Of a stretch of DNA of 64,000 bases, positions 25,902 to 35,541 are shown piece after piece. Source of the stretch: Flavobacterium sp. SH_e (lineage in GTDB: Bacteria; Bacteroidota; Bacteroidia; Flavobacteriales; Flavobacteriaceae); assembly GCF_025717045.1 (NCBI RefSeq), contig NZ_JAOVZN010000001.1, forward strand, positions 372,001 to 436,000, given 5' to 3'. The notes under the pieces were generated by a model that did no database searches, was not told the DNA's origin, and saw nothing but the letters and a program-made list of their open reading frames with translations. The translations under genes and the position numbers were made by a program. Each line of letters begins with the position of its first letter. Within the stretch, counting starts at the first letter, position 1.

Positions 25902-27299
25902 TTAATCTGGATTTGCCAGTATTTTATACAATTCGGCATTCGACAGATAGAATTGATTCTCTAAACTTATTTGCGACAATTTTGCGCTAACCAAATTATT
26001 TTCTCTTGAATTGATTAAGAAAATCGAACTTTCTCCAAAAGAGAATAATTTTTCTTCTGAATTTAGCATTGTCATATAATCTTTTACGAGATTATCGATT
26101 ACTATTTTCTGTTTTCTTAACGAAGCAATTTCTGTTTGTTGCGCTTTGATTTTATTTTTAAGTTCCAAGCGCTGCTGACCAATATCAAACTGCATATCCT
26201 GAATTTTCAGTTTTGCCATTTTTAAACTTCCTCGTTCTTTTCTTAAGAAAATAGGGAAACTAAAATCGATATTAAACTTATAATCATCTGCATTGAAATT
26301 ATTCCAGTAATTGGGTTCTGAGATGTAGTTATACCCCACATTTATTTTAGGAAGCAATGCATTAGCTTTCAGCTGACGGTTTACTTCTAGAATATCCATT
26401 TTCGTTTCCAGAGACTGAATTTTTGGGTGTGAGTCTAACGATTCAACATCAACCATCATAGCATCCGTCTTTAAAGTCTCTTCTATGGTCTGAATTAAAT
26501 TTTGCTCTGGTTTAACCAAATCTCCTAATTCAACTGGAACATTTTCAATCCATAAAAAATTAGCCAGTTTAAGTTTTGCTTTAGCTAATTTTAAATTTCC
26601 ATTTTCAACATTCAGCTCTCTGTTCCGCACCGTAATTTTAGCTTCAACGCTGTCAATCGCTGGTGCATCTCCCTCTTTGATTAGTTTCTTGACTCCTTCA
26701 AAACGAGTGCTCGCAAAACCTAAATAATTTTTATATAATTCTGCTTCGTTATAGCTTTTTCTCCATTCAAAATAAGCTTCACTTGCTTGATATAAAATTT
26801 CAATCGCTCTTAGTTTACGCTGTGCATCACTCAGTTTAACCTGAAGTTTTCCTTCGCGAACATCGGCCATTCTTTGATTGATAAACATTCCCTGTCCCAA
26901 AGCAACGTTAATTCCTAGCGAAGTTAAACCTGCTTCTGGAGTTTTGTTCTGCGGGTTGTAATATTCACCACTCGTATCGTCAAAACCTGCTTTAATCTCG
27001 ACTCCGTACCAAGTCGGAATTTTGAAACTGCTGTTTAATAGCGAATAATATTCTGTGCCTTTAAATTCTTTCTTATTGTAATCTACTTCAAGTTTTGGAT
27101 CAAATCCGCCTCTTGCCATCATCAGCTTTGCTTGAGCGTTTGTCACTTCAAGATTAGCTTGTTTTACCAATGGATGATACTTTTTTACATATCCCAAAAA
27201 CTCGATAAAAGTAAGTTCCTCTTGATTAAAATTCTGACTTTGCAGCGTAGAAATACAAAATAGCATTAAGAAAGAAAACAGTTTTACTAGATTTCTCAT
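25902..27299 (-). CDS. TolC-family outer-membrane efflux protein
   Basis: 465 residues from ATG 27299 (MRNLVKLFSFLMLF...); a longer frame from 27365 only adds a Lys-rich tail overlapping the hlyD-like gene. The signal peptide ends near LQSQ. Two coiled TolC repeats follow, with segments HPLVKQANLEVTNAQAKLMMA and QLKANALLPKINVGYNY. TolC trimers form the outer-membrane exit duct. One base separates it from the HlyD-like stop, with GGAGAAA before the ATG, so the operon runs ABC-HlyD-TolC. It is the last gene, followed by two terminators. Confidence 0.92.
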   Translation of the reverse strand: MRNLVKLFSFLMLFCISTLQSQNFNQEELTFIEFLGYVKKYHPLVKQANLEVTNAQAKLMMARGGFDPKLEVDYNKKEFKGTEYYSLLNSSFKIPTWYGVEIKAGFDDTSGEYYNPQNKTPEAGLTSLGINVALGQGMFINQRMADVREGKLQVKLSDAQRKLRAIEILYQASEAYFEWRKSYNEAELYKNYLGFASTRFEGVKKLIKEGDAPAIDSVEAKITVRNRELNVENGNLKLAKAKLKLANFLWIENVPVELGDLVKPEQNLIQTIEETLKTDAMMVDVESLDSHPKIQSLETKMDILEVNRQLKANALLPKINVGYNYISEPNYWNNFNADDYKFNIDFSFPIFLRKERGSLKMAKLKIQDMQFDIGQQRLELKNKIKAQQTEIASLRKQKIVIDNLVKDYMTMLNSEEKLFSFGESSIFLINSRENNLVSAKLSQISLENQFYLSNAELYKILANPD

Positions 27300-27300
27300 T

Positions 27301-28653
27301 TTACTTTTTCTCCTTTCCTTTTTCTTCTTTTTCTCCTGAGTTATAATAATTTGGTGGGAAACCATTCAAGTTTCGCCAAATCTCGTACCATACCGAAACG
27401 GTTTCTAGCAATGCAATACTTTGCGCACCAGCACCAATACTAAGCTCTTTTGGCCAGTGACGATCTTCTCCATCTGGTGAAACTAAAATTCTGTATTTTC
27501 CATTCGGGCTTATAAAGTTTTCTATGGCTACAACTTTACCTCCGTAAGTTCCATAAGATAATCCAGGCCATCCAGAAAATACAATTCTAGGCCATCCGTC
27601 AAACCAAACACGAACTTTTGCACCACGGTGGACAAGCGGTAAATCGATTGGATCTACATAAGTTTCTACCGCAATATCATATTTAGCTGGCATAATGCTT
27701 ACTACAGGAGTTCCTTCTTTGATGGTTTCTCCAAGACCAGCCAGTAATGCACGGTTTACGTAACCGCTTTGTGGCGCTGTAATATAATACAAACCATTTC
27801 TTAATCTGTAATTAGTATATTGGTTTTCCAATTTATTTACCTGAGCTTCTGTATCGTATTGCGTACTTAAAGCGGTAAACTTATCACTTCTAGATTTAGA
27901 TATTTTTTCAGCATATTCTGCAGAAATTCTATTGATTTCTACTTTTGCATTAATCAATTCGTTTCTGCTACTCAATAATTTATTTTCCTGAGTGATGATG
28001 TATGCTTCAGATTCCTGAAGTTTTAATCTTTTCTGCTCGACATCAGTCATTGGTTTAAGACCTTCTTTGTTTAAGGCAGTTGAACGGTCAAATTGCGTTT
28101 TAGCAATTCTCAATTGTGTTCTAACCGCAACAAGATCCATACTGTCACTTTTTATTTTCAGCTGTGCCTGACGAATTTTATTCTGAGCCTGCTGCAGCTT
28201 CAATTGTTTTTCTGTACTAAGCGATTGTGCCTGAACATCAAGCGAATTTACTTTATCACTGTACGATTCCACTGCCATCTTTTTGGCATCAACCTGTTGT
28301 TTGGTGTTTCCAACCAAATTTGGATCTAAGTAATCTTCTTTGATCTCCGAAATAAAAAGAATCGTATCTCCTTTTTTTACATAATCACCTTCTTTTACAA
28401 ACCATTTTTCAATTCGTCCTGCAATTGCATTATGAACCGTTTGAGGTCTTTGATCTGGTTTTAAAGTTGTTACAGAACCACTACCTGAAATATTTTGTGT
28501 CCACGGCAGAAAAAGGCATAAGACAGCAAAAATCAAAAATCCGATTATGACTCTATTTAAAATTTTATAATGAGGTCTTCGGGCAACGCTTGTAATCGAT
28601 TTATATTTGCCCGGCGTTATAAGTACGTTATTATCTTTAGATATATTGAGCAT
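27301..28653 (-). CDS. HlyD-family membrane-fusion (adaptor) protein
   Basis: 450 residues. One membrane helix at about 35-53 (VIIGFLIFAVLCLFLPW), a lipoyl half-motif (GRIEKWFVKEGDYVKKGDTI), a long coiled coil at about 120-275, the second lipoyl half and barrel (ITAPQSGYVNRALLAGLGETIKEGT) and a beta-domain. It would bridge the inner-membrane ABC protein and the TolC duct. The C-terminus ends in a Lys/Glu tail. Two bases separate it from the upstream ABC gene. Confidence 0.92.
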   Translation of the reverse strand: MLNISKDNNVLITPGKYKSITSVARRPHYKILNRVIIGFLIFAVLCLFLPWTQNISGSGSVTTLKPDQRPQTVHNAIAGRIEKWFVKEGDYVKKGDTILFISEIKEDYLDPNLVGNTKQQVDAKKMAVESYSDKVNSLDVQAQSLSTEKQLKLQQAQNKIRQAQLKIKSDSMDLVAVRTQLRIAKTQFDRSTALNKEGLKPMTDVEQKRLKLQESEAYIITQENKLLSSRNELINAKVEINRISAEYAEKISKSRSDKFTALSTQYDTEAQVNKLENQYTNYRLRNGLYYITAPQSGYVNRALLAGLGETIKEGTPVVSIMPAKYDIAVETYVDPIDLPLVHRGAKVRVWFDGWPRIVFSGWPGLSYGTYGGKVVAIENFISPNGKYRILVSPDGEDRHWPKELSIGAGAQSIALLETVSVWYEIWRNLNGFPPNYYNSGEKEEKGKEKK

Positions 28654-28655
28654 GA

Positions 28656-30311
28656 TTAAAGCTTTATGTCGTTAATAATTTTTCCGTCATCAATCGTGAT
28701 CATACGACTGCATTTGCTTTTCCAAATATCATTTTTAGAAGTTACAATAACAGTCCAGTCATTTTCTTCAGAAAGTAAAAAATCAACAATTTTACTCGAA
28801 GTCAATTCGTCCATTTTATCAACTGGATCTTCTAAGAATAAGATATTTGGCTTACCAACAATACTTCTAGCCAAAAGAATTTTTTGAACATCAGAAGCAG
28901 AAAGTTCACGTCCTCCGGGATGAATTTGATTTTCCAACCCGTTCTCGAAAGTTTTAATGTACGGTGTAAGACCAACATTATCTAAAGCCCATTTTAAATC
29001 ATCGCTGTTCAATTCTTCATTTCCAAAAACAATATTCTCGCGAATTGTTCCTGCAAAAAGTGTATCGCCTTGCAAATATGTTCCTGCCTGCGCTCTATAA
29101 GTGTCTTCGTTAAGACGGTTCATATAATTATCGGTCACATACATTGCTCCGCTTTCTGGTTCTAAAACACCCGAAAGTAGTCTCAATAAGGTACTTTTTC
29201 CTGCACCGTTTGTTCCCGTAAGAATAATTTTTTCTCCTTGAGAGATTTTTAAATTGATATTCTTCAGCGATTTTTTGTTGTGTTCTGGATAATTGTAATT
29301 GATGCTTTCGGTTTCGATATTGATCCCTTTTTCAGTTTTATCTGAAGTTTGAGGAATGCATGAAATTTCCATATCAGTCACCTGACCGATTTTTTCAACA
29401 GAAGTCAATACATCGTAGAAAGACTCTAATCCGAAGATGATTTTTTCTACGGAGTTGATTAATAATACAATTACGATTTCAGCTGCTACGAACTGCCCTA
29501 TGTTCATTTGGTGGTGAATTACCAGAAAACCACCGATCGATAATAAGGCAGCAGTAACAATTACCTTAAAAATAGTAAGCTGAATGTATTGTTTCTTCAT
29601 TACCTGAAAGTGCTTTTCACGGTAATTTATATAGTTGCTTGCATATTTGTCATTTCTTCCCAAAGCGTATTCAAAAGCTCCTTTTCTGCGAAAACTTTCT
29701 CTGTTTCTCGCAATTTCCTGAAGCCACGCCGCAACTTTATATTTAAATTTTGATTCGTTCAAACTGGTTTCTAAACCGTCTTTATACGAAAACTTAAAAA
29801 TGACATATAAAATGACTATAAATAAAAGTCCGATTACCATAAAGAAAGAATGGTAAAGAACCAATAAAATAATCCCCAGACCAACTTGAAGAAATGCTGT
29901 ACAAAAATCTAGTAAAAGTTTTGCTGTTCCTTTTTGCACCATTAAAGTATCGAAAAAACGATTGGCTTTTTCTGGAGCATACTCCGAGTACATTTCTTTA
30001 AATTTAATTAAAGGCATCCTATAAGCAAATTCGAAAGAAGAACGAACGAAAATTCGCTGTTGCAGATTCTCTACAATACGAAGCTGTAAAATCGTTAAAA
30101 CTCCTCCAAAACCAACTCCAACCGTAACCAGAATTACAAGAATGATCCAAGAAACGCTTAGCTGACCGCTTTGAATAAAATTAATAATAGCTTGGATTCC
30201 CAAAGGCAGAGAAAGATTTACTAACCCTGCAAAAGCAGCATAGAAGATAATTTGATATACATCGCGCTTATCAAGCTGCAATAAGTTATAAAAACGTTTA
30301 AATGGTGTCAT
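28656..30311 (-). CDS. ABC exporter, fused membrane and ATPase domains, with degenerate ATPase motifs
   Basis: 551 residues: six membrane helices in about 15-300, ATPase in about 330-551. Walker A is normal (GTNGAGKSTLL), but the signature loop reads ELSASDVQKILLARS instead of LSGGQ, Walker B ends FLEDPVDKMD, and the H-loop position reads VTSKND with no His. Hydrolysis may be slow or may need a second subunit. There is no N-terminal C39 peptidase, so it would not trim a double-glycine leader. With HlyD and TolC it forms a type I secretion-like system; no substrate gene with RTX repeats is nearby. Confidence 0.9.
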   Translation of the reverse strand: MTPFKRFYNLLQLDKRDVYQIIFYAAFAGLVNLSLPLGIQAIINFIQSGQLSVSWIILVILVTVGVGFGGVLTILQLRIVENLQQRIFVRSSFEFAYRMPLIKFKEMYSEYAPEKANRFFDTLMVQKGTAKLLLDFCTAFLQVGLGIILLVLYHSFFMVIGLLFIVILYVIFKFSYKDGLETSLNESKFKYKVAAWLQEIARNRESFRRKGAFEYALGRNDKYASNYINYREKHFQVMKKQYIQLTIFKVIVTAALLSIGGFLVIHHQMNIGQFVAAEIVIVLLINSVEKIIFGLESFYDVLTSVEKIGQVTDMEISCIPQTSDKTEKGINIETESINYNYPEHNKKSLKNINLKISQGEKIILTGTNGAGKSTLLRLLSGVLEPESGAMYVTDNYMNRLNEDTYRAQAGTYLQGDTLFAGTIRENIVFGNEELNSDDLKWALDNVGLTPYIKTFENGLENQIHPGGRELSASDVQKILLARSIVGKPNILFLEDPVDKMDELTSSKIVDFLLSEENDWTVIVTSKNDIWKSKCSRMITIDDGKIINDIKL

Positions 30312-30412
30312 GAATTTAAGTATAAATACAAGATTATTACATAGAATAAATATACGGCAAAAACCGTATTCAGGACGAAGATTTTTTATCCTAATCCTTA
30401 AAAAACAAGTAT

Positions 30413-30817
30413 TTATGAATTAACCCGAGGAGGCGGTATGTCTATTTTACCATGAAAACCAAAAGAGAATATTGTATTGTCAATATATTTTTTCGCTTGT
30501 GATTCTATTAAAAAATAAAAATTAGGCATAAGTGATTCTGATGAAATCAAATATTCCATTAAAGGAATTCCTTTTGCTAATTTGGCTGTTTTGGTATCTT
30601 TTGTTTTGTAATCGTCCAATTCTTCTGGAATTCCGTCACATTTGAAGATTTTTTTTAGAAAATTACACGTAATCCCTTTTACGGTATAGGTTTCTGCGTT
30701 TGCATTGATGATTCTACCTACACTATTTGAGATGTTTAAACTGCTAATAAGAAAATAGCCGACCAGCAACGCCTGAAGGCATTTACATAAAAAGCTATTT
30801 CTAATTTTATTCAACAT
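30413..30817 (-). CDS. Small membrane-anchored protein upstream of the exporter operon
   Basis: 134 residues. The N-terminus FLCKCLQALLVGYFLISSLNIS is a signal anchor or uncleaved signal; the rest is soluble and ends in the proline motif PPPRVNS. It has four Cys, two of them (ITCNFLKKIFKC) in the soluble part. It lies 101 bp upstream of the ABC gene on the same strand. Short proteins of this style (a basic N-terminus, one helix, an acidic or polar tail) are common in flavobacteria, but I cannot name the family. It could be an export substrate or regulator of the adjacent system; there is no direct evidence. Confidence 0.65.
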   Translation of the reverse strand: MLNKIRNSFLCKCLQALLVGYFLISSLNISNSVGRIINANAETYTVKGITCNFLKKIFKCDGIPEELDDYKTKDTKTAKLAKGIPLMEYLISSESLMPNFYFLIESQAKKYIDNTIFSFGFHGKIDIPPPRVNS

Positions 30818-31167
30818 ACTCTAAAAAAGGCTCAAAGTTTAATCAAATCACAATTAATTTAATTCAAAATCTCAGTGATTTAAGGCGTTTATTATCATTT
30901 TTCTGAGCGCGCAATTTAGAGCCATTTTTTTTGGAGAACATTAAAATAACATTAGAATTTAGAATCATTCAAACTTTAAAATTATATTAACAAGGCTTTC
31001 TTACAGACTCGGAATTATGTAACGCACAATTGCAATTCTATAACTCGTACCGTTTTTGGCGTTTTACTTTTGGTACTCGAAAAATTTGACAAAGTATAAT
31101 AAAGAAATATAAAGTGTTACCTATTAAAGAAACTCCATTTATAAACGATTTAATACAGAATCAAGAT
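30818..31167. other. Divergent intergenic region, no gene recognised
   Basis: A+T-rich gap between the small membrane-protein gene (minus) and the DUF1810 gene (plus). TACTTTTG at 31065-31072 fits a plus-strand -7 box, although no -33 partner is seen at the usual spacing. A GTG-initiated extension of the DUF1810 frame from 31114 was not used. Confidence 0.5.
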
Positions 31168-31629
31168 ATGACTTACGCACAAAATGATTTGACCCGATTT
31201 CTAGACGCTCAAAATAAACTGTACTTAACTGCTTTTTCTGAAATTAAAAAAGGTAAAAAAGAAACGCATTGGATGTGGTTTATTTTTCCGCAGATTAAAG
31301 GATTAGGGAAAAGTACAATATCAGATTATTATGCTGTAGCAGATTTAAAAGAAGCGACAGAATTTTTAAATCATCCGATTTTATCAAAACATCTAATTGA
31401 GATTTCGAAACTTTTGCTGACTTTAAACAAAAAATCAGCGGAAGGAATTTTAGGAGATTTGGGAGCGAAAAAACTACACTCTTCTATGAGTTTATTTGTT
31501 CAGGTACAAAATGCGCATCCTGTGTTTCAACAAGTTTTGGATACATTTTTCTTTGGACATTTGGATCAACTCACTTTAAATTTTACTCAAAAAATTACTG
31601 TTGTGCCAGACACAGTATTACTTTCTTGA
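31168..31629 (+). CDS. DUF1810 family protein
   Basis: 153 residues from ATG 31168. A GTG at 31114 is possible, but the family normally starts just before the DLxRFLDAQ segment, found here at residues 7-15. Other family signatures are KKETHWMWFIFPQIKGLG, KSTISDYYAVADLKEA and DLGAKKLHSSMSLF. The protein is cytosolic and its function is not established. It is a single gene, convergent with the GH43 gene and separated from it by a bidirectional terminator. Confidence 0.88.
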   Translation: MTYAQNDLTRFLDAQNKLYLTAFSEIKKGKKETHWMWFIFPQIKGLGKSTISDYYAVADLKEATEFLNHPILSKHLIEISKLLLTLNKKSAEGILGDLGAKKLHSSMSLFVQVQNAHPVFQQVLDTFFFGHLDQLTLNFTQKITVVPDTVLLS

Positions 31630-31644
31630 TATTCTTAGGACGAA

Positions 31645-31674
31645 AAAGGGAATAGCGTAAAAACTATTCCCTTT
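31645..31674. terminator. Bidirectional terminator between convergent genes
   Basis: AAAGGGAATAG (31645-31655) pairs with CTATTCCCTTT (31664-31674), an 11-bp stem between the DUF1810 and GH43 gene ends. Confidence 0.75.
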
Positions 31675-31700
31675 CGATTTTCTATCTTATATAATGCGTT

Positions 31701-32654
31701 TCACTTTAACGGATTGGCCTTTACTCCTTCATTGGTCAAAACAACCGGTTTTATAAAACCATTTTCATCAAAAAACATTTCTTCGATGCAAGTTTCTCTT
31801 GAATGCATTATTGTTTCGGTCAAAGGTCTTCTGTGATAGACAATATAATATTGCTCTTTGTTTGGTACTTTTATAATCGAATGATGTCCCGCTGCACGAG
31901 CAATTTTCGGATCTGATTCTAAAACTTTTCCAATTCTTTTAAAGGGCCCCATTGGAGAATCTGCAATTCCGTAAGCCACACAATAATCGGGACCACCCCA
32001 ATCTCCTTCAGACCACATGAAATAATATTTATTGTTTTTAATAAACATAAAAGGCCCTTCTGTATAATTATCTGGTGTCATTTCTTTGAAAACTGTTTTA
32101 TCTTCAAACGGTATAAATCCAGTAAAATCCGATTTTAATTTGGCAATATTACAATGTCTCCAGCCACCGTAAATTAAATAATGCTGACCGTCTTTGTCCT
32201 TAAAAACAAATTGATCGATTGGCTGTGCACCGTTAATAATTTTATCTACTAAGGGTTTTCCTAAATAATCTTTATAAGGTCCTTCTGGTTTTGAAGCTAC
32301 TGCAACTCCTATTCCGCCAGTTTCTCCTTCGTGAATATCATTTGCACCAAAAAACAAAAAATATTTATTTTTATTTTTAATGATCGATGGCGCCCACATT
32401 GCGCGTTTCGCCCATTTGACGGCTGTAGTATCTAAAATCTTTGGATGTTTTGTCCAATTCACTAAATCGGGAGAAGAAAAGGCATCAAAAAAAACTTGCT
32501 CGTCAAATGGCGCTGAATAAGTTGGATAAACCCAATAAGTTTCTTCAAAAATGATTCCTTCAGGATCTGCATACCATCCTTTAAAAATGGGATTATTTTG
32601 AGCATAAGAATGCAAAGAAGTAATAATCAGAAAACTGAAGAGCATCTTTTTCAT
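31701..32654 (-). CDS. Glycoside hydrolase family 43 (arabinan/xylan-type), secreted
   Basis: 317 residues; the signal peptide ends near SYAQ. GH43 five-blade propeller features are the N-terminal catalytic-base Asp in FKGWYADPEG, a pKa-tuning Asp in AQPIDQFVF and the catalytic-acid Glu in YTEGPFMF. WAPSIIKNKNKYFLFFGA and a HHSIIKVP motif near the C-terminus complete the blades. Members cleave alpha-L-arabinofuranosyl or beta-D-xylosyl linkages; which one cannot be decided here. It stands alone, with no SusCD next to it. Confidence 0.92.
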   Translation of the reverse strand: MKKMLFSFLIITSLHSYAQNNPIFKGWYADPEGIIFEETYWVYPTYSAPFDEQVFFDAFSSPDLVNWTKHPKILDTTAVKWAKRAMWAPSIIKNKNKYFLFFGANDIHEGETGGIGVAVASKPEGPYKDYLGKPLVDKIINGAQPIDQFVFKDKDGQHYLIYGGWRHCNIAKLKSDFTGFIPFEDKTVFKEMTPDNYTEGPFMFIKNNKYYFMWSEGDWGGPDYCVAYGIADSPMGPFKRIGKVLESDPKIARAAGHHSIIKVPNKEQYYIVYHRRPLTETIMHSRETCIEEMFFDENGFIKPVVLTNEGVKANPLK

Positions 32655-32765
32655 AGTTTATTTTTTTATTTTAAAAATAACAAAACATTTTAAAGTATTG
32701 AATTTGAGCAGAAAATTTTTCCAGAAAAGCTATTTTTGAGAATGAGAACATTACAGAATAAAACT

Positions 32766-32773
32766 TAATTTTG
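32766..32773 (+). promoter_or_regulatory. -7 promoter box of the AAA ATPase gene
   Basis: TAATTTTG matches TAnnTTTG and ends 17 nt before the ATG at 32791. Confidence 0.6.
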
Positions 32774-32790
32774 CAGCAAATTAAACGCTG

Positions 32791-33498
32791 ATGAACCTGA
32801 ATGATCTTACTGTAATTGATAATGAAAAAATTGCTTTAGACGATTTATTTTTTAGTGCTGAAAATAAAGCTTCTTTGCTTCAAATTATCAAAGAGCATCA
32901 ATATGTTGACGAATTAAAAAAGTATAATCTTAAAGTTGATAATAAAATTTTACTGCACGGAAGTTCTGGCTGCGGGAAAACGACAACAGCAAAAGCGATT
33001 GCCAATACTTTAAATAAAAAAATTATCATAGTCAACCTCAGCACCGTTATCGATTCTAGAATTGGCGAAACTTCTAAAAACTTAAAAGCCATTTTTGATA
33101 GAGCAATTCTAGAAAGAGCCGTTTTATTTTTGGATGAATTTGATCAAATTGGAAAAAGCCGAGACAGCGACGATAAAGATGTGGGCGAAATGAGACGTTT
33201 GGTAAACACTATAATTCAGCTTTTTGATTATTTCCCTTCTGATAGTTTATTGATCTGCGCAACGAATCATTACGAAATAATAGACAGCGCTTTATTGAGA
33301 AGATTTCAGCTTCGTTTGAAATACGAAATGCCTTCAGATAAACAGTTGGATATTTATTATGATAAAATTTTAAGCCAATTTCCAGAGCAATTTCAAAACA
33401 TCGAAAGGCATTATTCAATTTCTTATGCCGAAACCTTAGATTACATAAATACAACAATGAAAAAGCAGATTATTGCTGCTTTAGATATTCAACAATAA
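32791..33498 (+). CDS. AAA-family ATPase
   Basis: 235 residues, a single AAA module: Walker A LHGSSGCGKTTTAKAI, Walker B AVLFLDEFDQIG, sensor 1 LLICATNH and arginine-finger/sensor region SALLRRFQLRL. It resembles FtsH/spastin-like AAA proteins but has no protease domain or membrane helix. Similar stand-alone ATPases in bacteria are often paired with a subtilisin-like protease; no such gene is adjacent (the neighbours are GH43 and GT2), so the client is unknown. It is monocistronic, ended by a strong terminator. Confidence 0.88.
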   Translation: MNLNDLTVIDNEKIALDDLFFSAENKASLLQIIKEHQYVDELKKYNLKVDNKILLHGSSGCGKTTTAKAIANTLNKKIIIVNLSTVIDSRIGETSKNLKAIFDRAILERAVLFLDEFDQIGKSRDSDDKDVGEMRRLVNTIIQLFDYFPSDSLLICATNHYEIIDSALLRRFQLRLKYEMPSDKQLDIYYDKILSQFPEQFQNIERHYSISYAETLDYINTTMKKQIIAALDIQQ

Positions 33499-33502
33499 TC
33501 AA

Positions 33503-33531
33503 AAAACCCGCTGTAAAATACAGCGGGTTTT
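33503..33531. terminator. Bidirectional terminator
   Basis: AAAACCCGCTGTA (33503-33515) pairs with TACAGCGGGTTTT (33519-33531), a 13-bp perfect stem between the convergent AAA and GT2 genes. Confidence 0.85.
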
Positions 33532-33566
33532 CATTTGGCGGAGTTTTATATAAAATAGAATGAATA

Positions 33567-35012
33567 TTATAATCCTCTTGTCAGCCATCCTTTTTTGTTT
33601 GCAGTTGCAATCGCATAAGGCGCAATCCAGAACAAACTAAAAGTGTAGAAAACACTGTAAGAATAAGCCCAGAAAGACTCTGACAAATTGTATCTTTTTG
33701 CGTAAAATAGCATTGAAAATGTTGAGAAAATTAAAATCGCTGCTAATGTTGAACTTAAAAATAAGATTGGGTGAACTGCAATAAAGTATAACATAAAAAG
33801 AAGAAACGGATATGTCATTGCAATCTTAAAAAATTGGTTTAAGAATAACATTCTAGCTCCAAATTTTGATCCTTTTCTAAAATCTGTAAAAACAAATTTT
33901 GCCATCATAAGATTTTCACGAACGTTACTTCTCGCCCATCTGATAAACATTTTGTATAAACCTTTATATTCTTCAGGAACATTCGTTAATACTACTGCAT
34001 TTTTTTGAAATTTAACTTCGAAACCTTGTTTCAAAATCATATTTGTTAAAGCGCGATCTTCTCCAATATCCGACGGTTCGCCCATAAATGTCTGATTGAT
34101 CCATTCTGGAAGACAGTTGAAAACTGCATCTCTTCTGTAAGCTGCCAATGCACCTGGTGTACATAATACTGAACCTAATTCGCTTTCAGCAGAACGTTGG
34201 TATTCAAAGCTCATAACGAAACTCACATTAAGCATTTTTGGTAAAACTGCCGATTTATTGTTTAAAACCTGAACGTTTCCAGCAACTGCTCCACATTTTT
34301 TGTTTACCACAAACGGACTAACTAAGTTTCTTAAAGTATCTTTTTTCACAATAGAATCGCTGTCTACCGTTACAAAGATTTCTCCCGTTCCTAATTTAAA
34401 ACCTCTGTAAAGAGCTTGACGTTTCCCTTGATTTTTAGGCTGTTGAAAAATCGTAACACGATCTCCTAATTTTGCTTTTGCTTCTTGCATCCAATACCAG
34501 GTATCATCTTTACTTCCATCGTCAATTGCTAAAAGCTGTAATTTTTCTGCTGGATAATCACTTTCTGCAAGGCTTAATAAAGTGTCCCAAACTAATTTTC
34601 CTTCATTGTATGCCGGAACGATAATCGTACAAGTTGGCAATAAATCGTCTGATACAGATTCGATTGGTTTATATCTTAAATACAAATAAGAGCTGTACAA
34701 GAAAACTCCCGTTTGATAGAAGAATAAAATTGTTGTGAGGATTAAAAATGGTAATCCCCAAGTTGAAGCGATTCTTTCAAAATGAAATTGTTCAAAATCG
34801 TCTTGAAATTGAAATACTAAATACACACCCGAAAGCATCAATAAAAATGTGGCAACAAGAATTGCTAATCCAAATGGACTTGATGGTCTTTCTACATGTA
34901 CTTTTTGTGATTTTTCGTTGGTTCTGAAAAATGAACCTGTTAATGTTTTTTCGCTGATAGCTGAACTATTGTTCGCATAAAATTGTTCTGAGATAATTGT
35001 TTCGCTTTCCAT
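33567..35012 (-). CDS. Membrane glycosyltransferase family 2 (processive, hyaluronan/poly-GlcNAc synthase-like)
   Basis: 481 residues. Two helices at about 48-70 and 85-110 precede a GT2 catalytic domain: TCTIIVPAYNEG, AIDDGSKDDTW, TVDSDS (DxD metal site), a GEDRALTN segment with the catalytic Asp, and IRWARS in place of the Q/RxxRW acceptor motif. Three or four helices follow (about 385-475). This layout fits enzymes that polymerise and export a polysaccharide. No other polysaccharide genes are close by. The N-terminal 45 residues are polar and cytosolic. Confidence 0.9.
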   Translation of the reverse strand: MESETIISEQFYANNSSAISEKTLTGSFFRTNEKSQKVHVERPSSPFGLAILVATFLLMLSGVYLVFQFQDDFEQFHFERIASTWGLPFLILTTILFFYQTGVFLYSSYLYLRYKPIESVSDDLLPTCTIIVPAYNEGKLVWDTLLSLAESDYPAEKLQLLAIDDGSKDDTWYWMQEAKAKLGDRVTIFQQPKNQGKRQALYRGFKLGTGEIFVTVDSDSIVKKDTLRNLVSPFVVNKKCGAVAGNVQVLNNKSAVLPKMLNVSFVMSFEYQRSAESELGSVLCTPGALAAYRRDAVFNCLPEWINQTFMGEPSDIGEDRALTNMILKQGFEVKFQKNAVVLTNVPEEYKGLYKMFIRWARSNVRENLMMAKFVFTDFRKGSKFGARMLFLNQFFKIAMTYPFLLFMLYFIAVHPILFLSSTLAAILIFSTFSMLFYAKRYNLSESFWAYSYSVFYTFSLFWIAPYAIATANKKGWLTRGL

Positions 35013-35541
35013 GCTTATACTCCTTTTTTTAATTTCCTTAATTTGGCTTTTAGTAAAATCTTTCTTTTCTGATTTATTTGCTTCTCATTTTTTCGAGAAA
35101 CAATAAAAAAACAAACACATCAAAGATTTGACATAAACACAATTTGCAAGCGGCGTGCCAACACGTCTTTATACTGGCATAGAGCTATTTATAAAAAATA
35201 AAACAAAAAAGAGTGTGTAATTATTTTACACTTTACGGATACAGTAAACACTAAAATGGTAAAATTTTGGATTGAAAAGTGAGATTTTAAAAGGCTTTCA
35301 GAAGGTTTATAATTTCTATTTTTAAAAGAAAACCAAATCTCAAAAATAGTTTTGCACTATAAAAGGTAAGAATAAATTAAACGCAATTTTTAGCAGAAAA
35401 TTGCATTTGAGTGTGAAAAACATATTTATATTCTATTTTTTTGTGTTTAAAAAAACATTCTTCACAAAAAAGCAGAAAATCTTACGGAAAAAAGTTAAAT
35501 TTAACCAAACAAACTTAACCCTAAATTGAGGAGACTACAAT
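35013..35541. other. Long divergent intergenic region, no gene recognised
   Basis: 529 bp between the GT2 gene (minus) and the response-regulator gene (plus). TAGTTTTG at 35347-35354 fits a plus-strand -7 box and would give a leader of about 190 nt. TTACGGAT at 35234-35241 recurs near other genes in the window. An AG-rich GAGGAG lies 11 nt before the ATG at 35542. No frame with coding character or strong structure was seen. Confidence 0.5.

Noticed and set aside
30413..30817. Link between the PPPR tail of this protein and the PPPK tails of the mini-lipoproteins
   Set aside because: The rest of the protein shares nothing with them, it has no lipobox, and short proline runs are common in such tails.
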